This document shows positions 22,723 through 34,308 of a stretch of DNA of 64,000 bases, one piece after another. The notes beneath the pieces were generated by a model. The model had not been told where the DNA came from. It saw only the letters and a list, made by a program, of their open reading frames with translations, and made no database searches. The translations under genes were made by a program, and so were the position numbers. The stretch is taken from NCBI GenBank assembly GCA_003952965.2, contig CM025855.1:1268840-1332839 (forward strand), read 5' to 3'. The DNA comes from Morella rubra. Its lineage: Eukaryota; Streptophyta; Magnoliopsida; Fagales; Myricaceae. Within the stretch, counting starts at the first letter, position 1; every line of letters starts with the position of its first letter.

Positions 22723-25159
22723 GGATGCTCTGGGCACACATGGGGAGTGGTAAGAGACTTATATGATCTCTATTTCACAGCGAAATACTTGAATATATGG
22801 GTTTACCATTGCTAGATCTGAGTAATTTATTGCATCAACTGTAGTGGACTGCAGATGACTGGCTAACTAAGATAAGGCAATCTGGGAATTGTGCATTTTT
22901 TGTTACAGAGAGTGATATGATCTTTTACATGACTGAATCCAGAACCCTGTTAACCTTACGTTTGGGACTAAAATTTTGGACACTCTAAAATTTTAGTCAT
23001 AATAAAATAACTGCATAAAATTATCTCTCTCTTCACTTTTTCACCAATTCCAACACAAATAAATATAAAAAATTCATTTAAATCATCTCTCTCTTCACTT
23101 TTTTCACCAACTCCAACACCCCAAAATTTTACAAACAAACACCATGTAAAAGTCTTACAGGTGAGAGCTCCGAATGGCAGGTTTGCTATTAGGTTCTCAT
23201 GTTTGTGTTGAGCACAATTTGTCACTAAAGTTTTGTGTGGCGCACATTCTCTCTCCCCCCACCTCCCTCTGTCTCTAGAGTTGCCCCCCCCCAAAAGAAG
23301 AAGAAGAAGAAGAAAGAACGGAATAATTTTGTTCTGTTGCCTATGTACTACCCTGCCGCAGGGGGTTGGCACAGCATGTAAGTCTTGATGAAACAAGTTT
23401 TGGTTTTGTTTAGCTTGGCACACCCTTCCAACATAATACTTTGTAAAATAAGTTTGTCCTTAAACTGGTTGATAACTCATTTGAAGAAGTGATGGTCAGT
23501 GCATTCAAAGTCAATGTCTCATGTACCATTCAGTCAATGTTGGACTGAAAGTGTTTACCCAAAAAAGAAATGTTGGACTGAAAGTCTGTGGGGGATAGTA
23601 TCCTATGAGCGAAACAGAAGAAATTTTGTCTCAATCATGCAACTAGTTGAGTTTCTGACTCATGACTAAGAACTGAAAATCTAATTAAATTTTAGTTTTT
23701 CGTTTTAAAACTATGCTAACAGTTTTTTCTTAAAAAATCCTCAGTTGTGATTCATAATTCCAAACATAATTGGGTTAGTACCCCCCTGCGTCAACCCCAC
23801 TGCTCATGCCTCAGATAGGAAATAGGCATTTTTCTCACTGCTTAATTTATGATCTTGACATTTTGTCCCCTCTGCGGACCATGTAATGTCCGAGTAAATA
23901 GGGTGAGCATGTGAGAAAGGCGCACGCACCTTCCTGTGTTGTACATTGTGCTCTTTATAATTGAGTTCATGTCTAGATGCTCCCAGATTGTTTCAGCTCT
24001 TGGATGTTTTTGTGGACTGTTCATAGAGGAGCATCTAAATAATGCTCATGGACTGGTTGATATATGCCACAATCTACGACAAAAGAGTAAAACTTGTATT
24101 AATTGACTGAAATGTTGAATTCTAAGCAGGTTTCATGTTTTATAGTCTCTTCTCCGAGTTTTGAATCAAAGCATTGTAAAGCAGACTCTTCTTTCCTACA
24201 TGTAGGCAATGAGATCTACACTGGACTCCTTGAAGCCTATATTTATTTCAATTGGTCACCGTATATCAATTGACACGGCTGTCACAATCGCTAAAATGAC
24301 TTGCAAGTACCGTGTGCCAGAGCCTATCCGACAGGTAAAATTTAGAACTGTTTCAAAGCTGTGAATTGTATTCTTTCAACCTGGGCCCATTCTACTGACC
24401 ATGAAAGCTAAGGATAGATATTGAAACTGCCAATAAATCATGGAATTCTCCCACAGAGCTGCGGAAATCTAATACATCAGACCTGCTTTTGAATCCATTC
24501 AAGGACACTAAAATAGAAATATTGTGACTGTATTATGGAAGCTCTTATCCTGTTCACTGATGCTCTAACATAGGTCTTTGTTTTAGTTGAAGTGTGCATA
24601 AAAGGGAAGTTGTATGCAGTCGATGTGGTCACTTTACTGTTTCTGGAACTAGTATTTAATGAGTCACTGTTGGAGACCTTTTGCTTTGTCCAGCAACTAG
24701 AGAAGTTGCATGGAGCCTAGTGTAGACAGATGATGACTACCATGTCCAAGGCCCTCTTCTCCAGAAATTGATTGCATAAATGATAGCCACTACAACATTA
24801 AAGATTTGCTGTACCCTCTCAACAGATATCCCGTGGTCCATCCTAAAAGTTCAAGAAGGCCATTGTTTTTCTTTTATGGCCATATGGGTCAGATTTCTTA
24901 TGTTTCCCCGAACTGACAGAAACATGGTTGGTTGAGAATGTTAGTGACAAAGTTTCATCGTCATCTGGCCTAGTCATTAATCTTTCATAACTTTGACATA
25001 TTGAAGATGCAAGTTTTTTTTTTTTTAATCTTTAATGTGAGATATCTAGTTGAATGGAGGTTGAAGTTGATACCATTCCTTATTGTCCTTATTGAACAAC
25101 AGGCTGATATTAGGTCGAGGGAATACATGCGGAAGCGTCAGATGGAAATGTCTGAATGA
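20573..25159 (+). CDS. Endonuclease V family protein, eight exons
   Basis: Endonuclease V (Nfi family) cleaves next to inosine in DNA or RNA. Exons: 20573-20643, 20738-21014, 21107-21172, 21306-21345, 22350-22414, 22633-22749, 24206-24334 and 25103-25159. The frame is open throughout from MEKPFE to RKRQMEMSE. Catalytic acids sit in GGVDVSF, in the FRE of VPYVPGFLAFRE (which also holds the PYxP strand-separating wedge) and in LLMVDGNGILHPRG. PTIGVGKN and GHRISIDTA are further family blocks. Intron 4 uses a GC donor (CGAG|GCAAGT). The divergent neighbour is DCAF1. A near-identical truncated copy lies just upstream. Length, about 270 residues, is normal for plant EndoV. Confidence 0.93.
22966..23430. 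repeat. Repetitive insert in EndoV intron 6
   Basis: Intron 6 (22750-24205) is the longest. This part contains two tandem variants of ATCTCTCTCTTCACTTTTTCACC... (about 23020 and 23085), flanked by CTAAAATTTT motifs, resembling 3200-3340, followed by C-rich and GAA tracts (23283-23318). A dispersed, probably MITE-derived repeat is likely but termini were not established. Confidence 0.45.
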
Positions 25160-25787
25160 TGCAACTTCATGGGTTGGGTTGGTTCACTTCTTGCCTTTTT
25201 TTTGCTTTATTTTATGTATTATAACATGCATAGAATGACTGAAGGGATGAGGTTCTGAGAACAGAACACGCCACATGCAAACATTTGCACACAAGACTGT
25301 ACATTGCTTGGTACATCCAAACATCATGTAAGGTTCACATCAGTGATGTCCAATTGTATTGATGCGAACATGTAAATTCATTGATACATCTATTTGTTTT
25401 CCATTTGAGTACCATGCTCCACTTCCAATTTTTCTCTTCTGCTCAGTAAGTATATTTCCCCTGGAAAATAGCTACTACCTCTTCTTGCAATGGCTGTATT
25501 AACTCTCCATATAGTGTTGCGCTTTGTTTACTTCTGTAAGATCGAGTTGACATTGACCCAACAAGAATAGCATGAGCAGTTATAATCCTTCCTCTATGAA
25601 GAAAAAATAACATCATCTACGTTAGACCTTATTGACGGAACTGTCTCTAAGCCCACAATCGAGGCCTTAAAACAAATTTGGAAAATCTTAGAATTTCGTT
25701 AAAATGGAAATTCTTTTCAACTATCCTAGTAGATAATTGGATGACATCACCTGCTTGCAGTCCAAAGGTATAAAATTACTAAGACAT
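25160..25787. other. EndoV 3' flank
   Basis: Presumed 3' UTR and spacer between EndoV and the convergent Cys-rich peptide gene. No ORF, tRNA or repeat of note seen. Confidence 0.5.
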
Positions 25788-26123
25788 TTATTTTATATAT
25801 TTTTTCTTCAATAGATGTATATGAGATTTTATTCTAGTGAGAAAGAAAGCTTGAAGTGTACCAGATTGGAAATTGATTCTGGTGGATTCCATACAATCAG
25901 CAACACAAACATTGGCGTCCTCATTGAGATTGGTAATACAACGTTTCAGACAGCGTACAACACAATCCCCCAAGTTATGTGCCTTTAGGATACACAGTGG
26001 CAGGCATATGTCGTAGCAATGATCGAAGAAGTGACCATCAACGTTTGGACTGGAAGAGAGAACGTGAAAAGGGAAATGGAGGAGGAAGAGAGTGAGGAGG
26101 AGTCCCATTTGCTTGCGCTGCAT
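25788..26123 (-). CDS. Small secreted Cys-rich peptide (CX3C, thionin-like)
   Basis: Encodes 111 residues with a hydrophobic signal peptide (about residues 7-24, GLLLTLFLLHFPFHVLSSS). A mature part has cysteines spaced C-x3-C-x3-C (CYDICLPLC), then again C-x3-C-x3-C (CVVRCLKRC), then C-x3-C (CVADC). Such CX3C helical hairpins are seen in plant thionin-like and hairpinin-like peptides, which are often defence-related; function here is inferred only from this pattern. The tail after STRINFQSG looks like intron read-through because a GTACAC donor follows, so the true 3' end is probably in another exon further left. Convergent to EndoV. Confidence 0.55.
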   Translation of the reverse strand: MQRKQMGLLLTLFLLHFPFHVLSSSPNVDGHFFDHCYDICLPLCILKAHNLGDCVVRCLKRCITNLNEDANVCVADCMESTRINFQSGTLQAFFLTRIKSHIHLLKKKYIK

Positions 26124-27415
26124 AAAACAAAACAGTAATCAACACTTTCAGCCTCCTAACAGTTCTTGTGATACCAATTCCATTCATATCTGCCTCTCTC
26201 GTAGAAATTTTTGTTATTGAGAAGTTGAATTCTATTAAGTTTCAAATCCTTTATAACTCAGAGAATTTAGAAAGGAATGTTTTCTTAGATAAACTCGATT
26301 TAGTTCAAACAAAGGAACTGTTTGAGATTGTGATTGTTTGTTCGAAAACAAATGGTTCAACTCATGTCTCTTGGTAAGGTGACGATTTTTCCTAAAAATT
26401 AACAAGGACCAATTGGTGGCTTTTCGTGAGAGCAAATTTTCGAGCCAATTAGGCTTGGAATTCATCCAATAAGCTAAAAAGATAGAGTATATGATCCGCT
26501 TAAATTGTGCAAGATGAGAGCACTCAATAGACAGGATGTCCAAAAAAAGATTGTACAAAGAGATTCAAATCATGGCTGTGATTTTAAAATGAAAATTCAG
26601 GGTTAGAATTTGGCCACCAAGCTGATTAGCTATTTTGTCCCACAAAGACATCCAATGGCCTGAAGGCCTATTGCTTTGTCCCCTATTGCTTTGTCCCCCT
26701 TGGGGCATTAGTCATTGATAAAACGGGCTGTGTACAGGTCTTAAATGTAACGGACTTTGGAGGTCCAATATATGTTATCCACTATGAAACGAAAACTTAC
26801 AATTGGTTAGAAAAAAAAAAGAAAAAAGATTGTCGTTTTTTTATTCAGACCTATTCCTTCTCCTCCTTATAGTTCTTGAATAGTCAGAGATTAGAGCCGA
26901 AGGACGCTGCTTTAGTTGAAACTTCTTTATCGAGCTGAAGTGGAGATTTCAGAAAAGTGATGAAGACGACATGTGGCTGGTAGAGAAGAGGAAAAGACAC
27001 AGATAGATTGGTAACTCAGCAGAATATCCCAAAATCAGAGTCACCTTCAGCGTCACTTTCAAATACAGGGTTACTGCCTAGAAAGCATAAGCATTAATTA
27101 AGACGCAATCAAAAAAGACGGAGCTATCCTTTCCCCATTGTTGTACTTGACAGCATCCATAACTCTCGAGATAATTACAGGGTAACTGATCCTGCAAGTT
27201 TGCTTTCCTACTTACGCTAAGGCTCGAAAGGGTTTTGCTTGAATTCTTGGTTAGTCCGTGCATGCCATACAGATGCAGGCATGTTCTTGTTGTCTTGTGA
27301 AAACAAACAAAGGATGAAGGTACTCCTCAATTTCAAGATATCTTAAACTATGCTCTAAGGTTTATAATTGGAACGTTACAAAGAGAAGGGAAAAGAAATC
27401 GATGAGCAGACTGCA
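26124..27415. other. Intergenic spacer
   Basis: No recognisable gene. A short tandem repeat GCCTATTGCTTTGTCCCC lies near 26668-26700. Open frames on both strands at 26168-26558 overlap each other and lack similarity to anything I know. Confidence 0.5.
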
Positions 27416-27420
27416 GTCAT
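27416..27420. other. Target site duplication, left (GTCAT)
   Basis: GTCAT directly precedes the TG of the left LTR; the same five bases follow the right LTR at 32754-32758. Five base pairs is the usual copia target duplication. Confidence 0.9.
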
Positions 27421-28055
27421 TGTTGGGGAAAAACTATGATTCCCTAATTGCGGAATACTGTGAGAAACGATAGAAAGAAAAGCAAGACAGAGGTTACGTG
27501 GTGGTGATATTTACAGAGGTTGTTGTATTAATGAATAAGTTACAAGGAGAGAAACGGCGCAAAAGGACAAGCTTTTTAACATGAACAACATTATTAAACC
27601 TTAAACCCTAAGCGCCAAATATATAGGCTTTGAGACACTGCCTTTCTAAACGCAGCACTTGACGAGTAGCCGAGCGTGCCGAGTCTACCAAACTCGTGCC
27701 CTGTCATCCCATGCCGAGTCTACCAGACTCGTGCCTGTCATCCGGGGCATGAGCCTACTAGGCCTGTCCCCGATCATCCCGGGCATTCATCTACCGAGGT
27801 CTCCGCATCTCGATTTTACCGAGGTATCCGCATCTCGGCTTAGCTCGATCGGTCACCTCGGTTTTACCGAGGTCTCCGCACCTCGGGTTTACCGAGGTAT
27901 TAACATCTCGGCTTTGCTATTGATCGAGGTCTCCGCACCTCGGTTTTAGAGGTATCCGCATCTCGGCTTTGCTATCGATTGAGGTCTCCGCACCTCGGGT
28001 TTACCGAAGTATCCGTATCTCGGCTTTGCTATGGACCAGGCTCCACAGCTTAACA
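27421..28055 (-). repeat. Copia 3' LTR
   Basis: Begins TGTTGGGG and ends CTTAACA on the plus strand. About 635 bp, homologous to 32071-32753 but with several deletions, including about 30 bp near 27500 that the other LTR keeps (TTCCCTCTAGGTGAGG region). It carries a block of tandem palindromic units CCGAGGT...ACCTCGG (27795-28040). Confidence 0.9.
27790..28040. repeat. Tandem palindromic units inside the LTR
   Basis: Repeated modules of about 20 bp, CCGAGGT-N6-ACCTCGG or CGAGGTATCCGCATCTCG, separated by GGTTTA or GGCTTTGCTATCGAT spacers. Each module is a near-perfect inverted repeat able to form a hairpin. The same array occurs in the other LTR (32475-32725) with different unit number. Confidence 0.85.
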
Positions 28056-28070
28056 ATCTCCCACTTGGAG
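28056..28070 (-). other. Polypurine tract
   Basis: Minus strand reads CTCCAAGTGGGAGAT immediately before the LTR start, the common plant copia PPT. It primes plus-strand DNA synthesis. Confidence 0.9.
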
Positions 28071-28208
28071 TCTGGACCGAAGCACCATCCTTTCCATCCT
28101 TCTCATGCTCCTGTCTCTACCACCTCTGCAACTCTTTCCCTTGTCCTCAAGCTTGAAGACCAACTGAAGCTGCGCACAACTTCAGTTTCTCAACCGTTAC
28201 AGATTTGG

Positions 28209-31200
28209 TTAACATATTTGCTGGTTTTCCTTTCCACATATCTTCTTGAGTGTCAACTGTTCATCTTCAAGAAGAGAGCGAATAAAATGATACCTCAACT
28301 GGATATGCTTTGTCCTCGAATGATATGCCGGATTCTTTGCAAGAAAAATAGCACTCTGACTGTCACTGTGTAGAATGCCCCTTTCATTCTTCTGACCCAA
28401 CTCATCCAAGAAGCCTTGTAACCAAACCATCTCCTTTCCAGCTTCTATCACGGCTACATACTCAGCTTCCGTTGTGGAAAAGGCAACAATCTTTTGCAGC
28501 TTTGAAGTCCAACAAATAGCTGTACCACCAAGGGTATACACAAACCCGGTAGTACTCCTCCTACTTTCAATATCACCTGCTAAATCGGCATCCACGTAAC
28601 CCTGCAGCTCTAAACCTCCTGCTGTGAAGTAGAGAATTGTCTCTGATGAACCCTTCAAATACCTCAGGATCCATTTGACTGCTTCCCAATGCTGTTTCCT
28701 GGGGTTACTCATGTATCTACTCACAACTCCTAGTGCATGCGCAATGTCTGGTCTTGTACAGACCATAGCATACATTAAGCTGCGATTGCCGAGGTGTATG
28801 GGACTTTCCTCATGTGGCTCTTCTCTTCTTCTGTCTTAGGTGATGGTCTTTGGTTAGTCTGAAATGACTACCTAAGGGTGTGCTCACAAATTTAGCTTCA
28901 TCCATGCTAAATCTGCTGATGACCTTCTTCACATACTCTGCCTGTGAAAGTTTCAGTCTCCTTTAGCCCTGTCCCTGCTGATTCTCATCCCTAGGATTTG
29001 TTTTGCAGCACCCAAATCCTTCATGGCAAACTGCTCAGACAGTTGCCTCTTGAGGTTGCTAATCTCCTTCATGCTGGAGCCTGCCACAAGCATGTCATCT
29101 ACATATAGCAACAGGATGATATAAGAGTTATTAAAACTCTTCACATAGCAACAGTGGTCTGCATTGCACCTAGTGAACCCAGGTACTACACGTGAAGCTA
29201 TCAAACTTCTTGTACCATTGTCTTGGAGCTTGTTTTAGGCCATACAAGCTCTTCCTCAGTTTGCATACCATATTCTCTTTCCCCGGCACTAAGAACCTTG
29301 TGGCTGATGCATGTAAATCTCCTCCTCCAAATCACCATGAAGGAATGCCGTCTTCACATCTAACTGTTCAAGATATAGGTTCTTGGCTGCCACCACTGCA
29401 AGGACCATTCTGATGGTTGTCATCTTCACCACCGGAGAGAATATGTCAGTGTAATCAATGCCTTCCTTTTGCTGGAATCCTTTTACTACCAATCGGGCTT
29501 TGTAGCGATTGCTACCATCATTCTCACCCTTTATCGGTACACCCACTTGTTATGCAAAGCCTTCTTTCCAATGGGTAGTTTGGTCAACTCCCATGTCTTG
29601 TTAGTCATCAATGAGTCTATCTCATCCTTCATGGCTAACTCCCACTTAATTGAAGTCTCAATCTGCAAGGCTTCATCATAAGTCTCTGGCTCTCCAGCAT
29701 CAGTCAACAAAATGTAAACAGGGAGGGTGAAAACCGTTGTGGAGATCTCCTGTTTCTGGAGGACCTTCGGACAACAGTTGGAGGTGTAGTTTGTTCAACC
29801 TGCAGCTGTGGGTCTGCATCTTCTTGATCCTCATTCTGAGTACTATCGTCGGCTACTTCATCTGAGTTGACATACTCGGACTCATTCAGCTTCGGCTCTG
29901 CAACATCAGGATCTGAATTTGTGACATTAGATCCTACTCTTGACCTATCTTTGTACACAGCCTGTTCATTAAAAATCACATTGCGACTTCTAATAATTTT
30001 CTGGTTTTGATCATCCCAAAACCTATAGCCGAACTCCTCATCTCCATAGCCAATGAAGAAACACTTCTTAGACTTAGCATCAAGTTTATTTCTAGCATCA
30101 GACTCAACATGGATGTATGAAACACAGCCAAAGACTTTCAAGTGCGAAAGGTTTACCTCCTTTCCACTCCATACTTCTTCTGGCAATCTGTGATTCAGGG
30201 CCTGACGGCCTCGATTGATGAGATAAGCAGCCATGCTCACTGCATCTGCCCAGAAGGTTTTTGGTAGCCCAGAGTGCAGCCTCATACTTCTTGCACGCTC
30301 ACAGAGGGTTCTGTTCATGCGCTCAGCCACACCATTTTGCTGTGGTGTCCCGAGAATAGTTTTCTCCATTCTAATCCCATTTTCAGCACAATACTCCTTG
30401 AACTCCTTATCTGTATATTCTCCTCCATTGTCTGATCTCAGACACTTCAACTTCAACCTGTTTCTGTTTCTACCATGGCTTTCCATTTCTTGAAACAAAT
30501 AAATACATCAGATTTATTTTTCAAGAAATAAACCCATACCTTTCTACTCGCATCATCAATAAAGGTGATGTAGTATCGTGAGCCTCCAAGGGAAGAAACA
30601 GGGGAAGGTCCCCACAAGTCTGTATGCACCAACTCTAGCCTTTCAGACTTCGGTGTCCTGCCAACCTTCATGAAACTGACCTTTTTCTGCTTTCCAGAAT
30701 ACAGTTTTCACACAAATCAATCTTGGCTGATTTCAGGTCTGGTAGTTTCCTTTTTGACAGAAGTATTTTCATCCCTTTCTCGCTCATGTGACCGAGCCTC
30801 CAATGCCACAAAACTGTATCAGCTCTTACATCTTTACTCGCATCTGCAATAGCAACAGTATCCCTTTACTAGTGGTCATGTAAAGGGTGCCAATCTTTGC
30901 TCCACGAGCCACGGTCCGGGCTCCTGTGCTGACCTTCCACTTCCCTCCATGGAAGTTAATTACATGCCCTTCATCATCAAGCTGTCCCACCGAGATCAGA
31001 TCCTTCTTTAGCTTTGGAATGTATCGAACTTTCTTCAACTTCCATACCGAATCTGTGTGTACCCTAATGCAAACATCGCCCATGCCCATGATATCTAATG
31101 GCGTGCCATCAGCCAGATACACCTTCCCGAAATCTCCAGCAACATAGTTCTCCAAGATTTCGCGCCTTGATGTCGTATGAAAGGAAGCTCCTGAATCCAA

Positions 31201-32036
31201 TACCCAAGAGTCAATGGGACAGTATACCGAGAGGAGTAGGGCATCTTCCACTACATTTGCAGCGTCGTTCTGTTTCTCCTTTTTCAGTTCCCAGCAATTC
31301 TTCTTCAAGTGACCTGTCTTGCCACAGTTCCAACACTTTGACTGTTGACCCGACCTCAAATTGCTTCTACCCTCTTTCCTGGATTTTGACCTCCCACGGC
31401 CAGGGTTCTTCTCACGATCTCTACCTCTCGTTTCAAGGTTTAGAGCAGCACCCGAGACAGAGGCCTCACCAGAATCTCTTCTTCGACCTCCTCACCCAGA
31501 ACAAGATCTCTGATATCTTCGTACCTGAGTTTATTTTTCCCTGCAGAATTGCTCACTGCCGTCCTCATTCCCTCCCAACTGTTTGGCAAAGACGCCAATA
31601 CAATCAGCGCACAGGATCTCATCATCAAAATCGATCGCCACAGAAGACAACTGATTCGTGATCGTATTGAACTCATTGAGATGCTGCGCAACAGAGGTAC
31701 CTTCTGCCATCTTCAGGTGAAAAAGCTTCTTCATCAGGTGCACCTTGTTGTTAGCAGACGGTTTTTCATACATGCCTGCCAAAGTTACCATGAGACCTAC
31801 CGTGGTCTTTTCCTTCACAATGTTGTGCGCTACTGACCTCGACAGAGTGAGTCAGACAACACCCAGCACCTGTCGGTCAAGCAGGCCCATGTGTCGTCCT
31901 CCATGTCTTTTGGTTTCTCCCCCAATAGGGGCAGATGTAACTTTCTGCCATACAAATAGTCTTCAATCTGCATCTTCCAGTAACCAAAATCTGTGCCGTC
32001 AAACTTCTCAATACCTATCTTTTCTTCTTTCGACAT
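28209..32036 (-). pseudogene. Copia gag-pol remnant
   Basis: Frame fragments in order: gag start with KFDGTDFGYWKMQIEDYL (31830-32036), gag middle (31531-31818), CCHC zinc knuckle CWNCGKTGHLKKNC and protease DSGA within 30826-31359, GAG pre-integrase RLGHMSEKG (30750-30810), integrase N-part with HTDLWGP (30453-30671), integrase core with SDNGGEY and TPQQNGVAERMN (29704-30498), reverse transcriptase with [13 protein letters not shown] (29289-29546) and the YVDD active site (about 29094-29105), and RNase H with DADLAGD and STTEAEY (28209-28775). At least six frame changes and internal gaps separate them, so no polyprotein can be made. Related copia elements encode one polyprotein of roughly 1300 residues. 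Confidence 0.93.
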
Positions 32037-32056
32037 CGCTTCTACCCCAAACTAGA

Positions 32057-32068
32057 GCTCTGATACCA
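32057..32068 (-). other. Primer binding site (initiator Met tRNA)
   Basis: Minus strand TGGTATCAGAGC, complementary to the 3' end of plant initiator Met tRNA, two bases inside the 5' LTR boundary. Confidence 0.93.
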
Positions 32069-32070
32069 GT

Positions 32071-32753
32071 TGTTGGGAAAAACTATGATTCCCTAATTGC
32101 GGAATACCGTGAGAAACGATAGAAAGAAGAGCAAGATAGAGGACACAGAGATTTACGTGGTTCCCTCTAGGTGAGGTACGTCCACCAGGTTACAGAGGTT
32201 GTTGTATTAATGAATAAGTTACAAGGAGAGAAACGCGCAAAAGGACAAACTTTTTAACATGAACAACATTGTTAAACCCTAAACCCTAAGTGCCAAATAT
32301 ATAGGCTTTGAGACACTGCCTTTCTAAACGCAGCGCTTGACGAGTAGCCGGGCGTGCCGAGTCTACAAGACTCGTGCCCTGTCATCTCGGGCATTCCGAG
32401 TCTACGAGACTCGTGCCCTGTCATCCCGGGCATGCCGAGCCTACTAGGCCTGTCCTCGATCATCCCGGCATTCATCTACCGAGGTCTCCGCATCTCGGTT
32501 TTACTGAGGTATCCGCATCTCGCTTAGCTTCGATCGTCTTTACCGAGGTCTCTGCACCTCGGGTTTACCGAGATATTCGCATCTCGGCTTTGCTATCCTT
32601 CGGAGGTCTCTGCACCTCGGGTTTACCGAGGCATCTCGGCTTTGCTATCGATCGAGGTCCCCGCACCTCGGTTTTACCGAGGTCTCCACACCTCAGGTTT
32701 ATCGAGGTATCCGCATCTCGGCTTTGCTATGGACCAGGCTCCACAACTTAACA
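32071..32753 (-). repeat. Copia 5' LTR
   Basis: About 683 bp, TGTTGGG to CTTAACA on the plus strand; on the minus strand this is the transcription-start LTR. It contains the palindromic GAGGT/ACCTC array and is followed by GTCAT (32754-32758), the second target duplication copy. Confidence 0.9.
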
Positions 32754-32758
32754 GTCAT

Positions 32759-34308
32759 GAAATCAAACAACCGATCGACTTTGTTTTGTTCTTGAATTCT
32801 TTTTTTACTTTTCTTCTCACCTCTCTCGGCATCTCTCTTTAACTCTGATTCCTTTACCCTCCTTAATGTGACTAACTTGTACAGTTAAAAAATATAGTTT
32901 AAACTTTACAGACAAATGAAGTTCATGAAACTTTGCTATGGTTTGATTATTTGAATAGCAAATGTTTTTTGGTTTTTGTTTTTGTTTTTTTTTGTCTCTG
33001 CAATCATTTTGAACCATATGCTCTTAGATGTTTGTAAACGTGTTTGAATTCATAAAAAAAGATGCTTGAAAAGAATATATTTTTTGAAATATATCTTTTT
33101 GGGTTTGTGGAAGTGATGATGTATATGTGGAAGAAATTTTTTTGTAAGAATTTGTAGTTTATGCCTTCTGGAATCTGGATAGTTTTGAAAGAAAGCTGTT
33201 TTAACTTTTTATGAAAAAAAAAAAGAGGAGGCTAACGATGAGATTATATATCTTTTTAAAAGGATGAAAATTGTTTGTATTAATCTTTAAAAACTGACAC
33301 TTCTTGGCGGGTGCGAAATAGAAGAAGAAGACACTTCTTGGCGGGTTGGAAAAGTCAAAGCGCCAGCTCCACTATACCCTTTGTGCAGCGGCGCTTACGA
33401 CGCTCAATTGCTTCTCATTTATTTTTCGCCATAGTCATACACCCTATCCACACATGCACTTCTTGAATGGGGGAGGCATTCTTCTCCCGCCCGCAGCCGG
33501 CCCTTGTGCAGGGCGCCATTGCTTGAGGGTGTTTTCAAAATAATTGAAGAAATAGGGACAAATATCTCGTTCTCAATCATGTTGCATCGAAAACTGACCC
33601 ACAGTCAGAAGCGTGCGTCCAAAAATGGTAGGGTAAGGACAAGGAGCTGTGATTTTCTCCCAACAAGATTATAAAAAGCAGAGAAAAATTATATGTCGCG
33701 GTAGGTCCATTGTTGTTGTTGTGTGTTTGCACCAATCAGCACATGCCGCGTGCGTATCAGAAATGGGCCTCGCAGAAGAAGGAAAAGGTTTAAAGATGGA
33801 TGGGGTAAAAAGGGAAATGGGGGGAAGAAAGAAGGGCTTCTGTAGGTCCATTTTTGTAGATTTTATCTAACCGGTATCTTCTACAGATCTTCACATCCCC
33901 ATGAATGGGTCGTCTGATCAACTGCCACGTGTACTATTTAACTAAAGGTCCCCCGCCTTTTCTTTATTCAAGGAGGTGGTTCAACTATGAGGCAAGTAAC
34001 GAATCCCAATATTATAGACGTCTTCAGTGGTTTTTATTTTGTTTTGTTTTATGTTTTCTTCACCGATCAAAGAATCTTCAATGGTTTTTCTGTCAGCAAG
34101 TTTTGCTGTCATCGAGCACAAACCGCAATCAGCTCCAGCAGAGGTTAGTTTTCCACGATTTTATGCCTTTTTCTTGACCAGTCTTATCCAAATTTGGCGA
34201 ACAAAGCTGTCTTAGATTAAGCAGTTGGCCTGATGGATATACCCAATATCTTAACCACAAGGATTTCTGACTTATTCCAAGCGTGAAGCTCAATTCGGTG
34301 GATTTTCT
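32759..34308. promoter_or_regulatory. Upstream region of the first CCX gene
   Basis: AT-rich spacer, then a 17-bp direct repeat GACACTTCTTGGCGGGT (about 33296 and 33330), and a probable 5' leader. A GAG|GTTAGT donor-like site near 34143 suggests a leader intron, unproven. Open frames here (33346-33543, 33649-33870, 33905-34215) overlap and show no known domain. Confidence 0.4.

Larger units (their letters stand above)
27421..32753 (-). mobile_element. Ty1/copia LTR retrotransposon, structurally complete, coding-defective
   Basis: Both LTRs (27421-28055 and 32071-32753), a GTCAT target duplication, an initiator-Met PBS next to the right LTR, a polypurine tract next to the left LTR and copia domain order (gag, protease, integrase, RT, RNase H) read on the minus strand. 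The 5.3 kb length is typical of copia. The coding region is split by frameshifts. LTRs differ by indels and substitutions, so the insertion is not very recent. The element lies between the Cys-rich peptide gene and the first CCX gene. Confidence 0.95.

Noticed and set aside
31098-31661. 187-codon plus-strand open frame
   Set aside because: Antisense of copia gag-protease coding sequence.
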